DNA of 6,245 bases from Acidobacteriota bacterium (GTDB lineage: Bacteria > Acidobacteriota > Terriglobia > Terriglobales > Acidobacteriaceae). Both the position numbers and the translations under genes were made by a program. Location of the stretch: NCBI GenBank assembly GCA_021810175.1, contig JAJZJJ010000188.1:1-6245 (forward strand), given 5' to 3'. Under the pieces are notes generated by a model that saw nothing but the letters and a program-made list of their open reading frames with translations, had not been told where the DNA came from and ran no database searches. This document shows, in pieces, positions 5,753 through 6,245 of this stretch (position 1 is the first letter of the stretch; each line of letters starts with the position of its first letter).

Positions 5753-6245
5753 ATGGCCACGTCCGAATACTTAGCGAACCACAGTTCTGCGGCTGGATCA
5801 CAGGGCACTGTTACAAGCCTTCCCGCCGGCCGGCGATTCCGTGCAATGAGCCCCGCTGTTGCCACCGCAGCGATCATGGCTCTCAATGACCTTGTGGCAA
5901 TTCTGATTGCATTCGCTATCGCTCTGGCAGTGCGCAGTTTTCTGGTCGGCCGCATCGATCCTTCACTCGCGGTCCATGCCGGATTCTGGACGAATCCGAT
6001 AGCGTTTGTGTATCTGGGATGGTTCGTTCTGGCCTACATGCTGGTGGCCCGGCGCTACGGACTCTACGCGTCGGCTCCAGCGGCGCACGGGAGCCACGAG
6101 ATCAGGCTCGTCGTGCAGGGCTGCCTGAACGCCGGCCTTCTTCTCTGCGGCGCCCTTTACATGCTGCACGCCGAAGAGATCTCTCGGATTCTCGTTGCGC
6201 TTCTTGTACTTTCCGCCATCGTTACTCTGTCTGTCCGCCGCGTCC
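5753..6245 (+). CDS. Probable polyprenyl-phosphate sugar-1-phosphate transferase (WbaP/EPS initiating type), N-terminal part
   Basis: Only the first 164 residues are in the window. They show the membrane region expected of large polyisoprenyl-phosphate hexose-1-phosphate transferases, which start exopolysaccharide repeat-unit assembly on undecaprenyl phosphate. Predicted helices are at about 37-60 (with the typical internal Asp, 'LNDLVAILIAF'), 79-98, 118-137 and 145-161, with RRYGLY after the second helix. The C-terminal catalytic domain with its sugar-transferase motifs is beyond the right edge, so the call rests on topology, the 'GLY' motif and two nearby nucleotide-sugar dehydrogenases. 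ATG 5753 has CAGGA 9 nt upstream. An in-frame ATG at 5705 would add 16 residues but lacks a ribosome site, and a later Met (residue 32) is also possible. Another multi-helix membrane protein cannot be excluded. Confidence 0.68.
   Translation, partial: MATSEYLANHSSAAGSQGTVTSLPAGRRFRAMSPAVATAAIMALNDLVAILIAFAIALAVRSFLVGRIDPSLAVHAGFWTNPIAFVYLGWFVLAYMLVARRYGLYASAPAAHGSHEIRLVVQGCLNAGLLLCGALYMLHAEEISRILVALLVLSAIVTLSVRRV

Noticed and set aside
5575..5955. 126-codon minus-strand frame overlapping the glycosyltransferase start
   Set aside because: Antisense to the membrane-helix coding sequence on the plus strand; Arg/Ala-rich shadow without motifs.

Overview
The window looks like the edge of a bacterial exopolysaccharide or envelope-glycan locus from a GC-rich Gram-negative organism. 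An apolipoprotein N-acyltransferase implies a lipoprotein-bearing diderm envelope. The style of the UDP-glucose dehydrogenase (long insert before the catalytic Lys helix, C-terminal 'GFTYLSVGRP') and the overall gene mix remind me of Acidobacteriota such as Bryobacterales/Solibacter relatives. That placement is inference from memory, not a search result.

Layout: (1) 1-927, minus strand: a small one-helix membrane protein (706-927) followed after 2 nt by the N-terminal part of lnt, which runs off the left edge. (2) 928-1105: a short divergent intergenic region. (3) 1106-2518, plus strand: UDP-glucose 6-dehydrogenase (ugd). It ends 18 bp from the end of a convergent minus-strand pair. (4) 5135-2537, minus strand: a WbpA-type UDP-N-acetylhexosamine 6-dehydrogenase followed after 34 nt by an AlaC-type alanine aminotransferase. 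(5) 5136-5752: about 620 bp of non-coding, more AT-rich DNA. It holds a good sigma70-like promoter pointing right, short direct repeats and a 12-bp palindrome. (6) 5753 to the right edge, plus strand: the four-helix N-terminal part of a probable polyprenyl-phosphate sugar-1-phosphate transferase.

Functionally, the two nucleotide-sugar dehydrogenases would supply UDP-uronic acids (UDP-glucuronate and a UDP-N-acetylhexosaminuronate). The glycosyl-phosphotransferase would start repeat-unit assembly on undecaprenyl phosphate in the inner membrane. The aminotransferase closely resembles E. coli AlaC and more likely links pyruvate/glutamate metabolism to alanine than acts on sugars. Lnt acylates lipoproteins and is probably only a neighbour.

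I see no CRISPR array, tRNA/rRNA, insertion sequence or recognisable novel defence-type system. The points most worth a second look are the small membrane protein tightly coupled to lnt and the long structured leader upstream of the glycosyltransferase.
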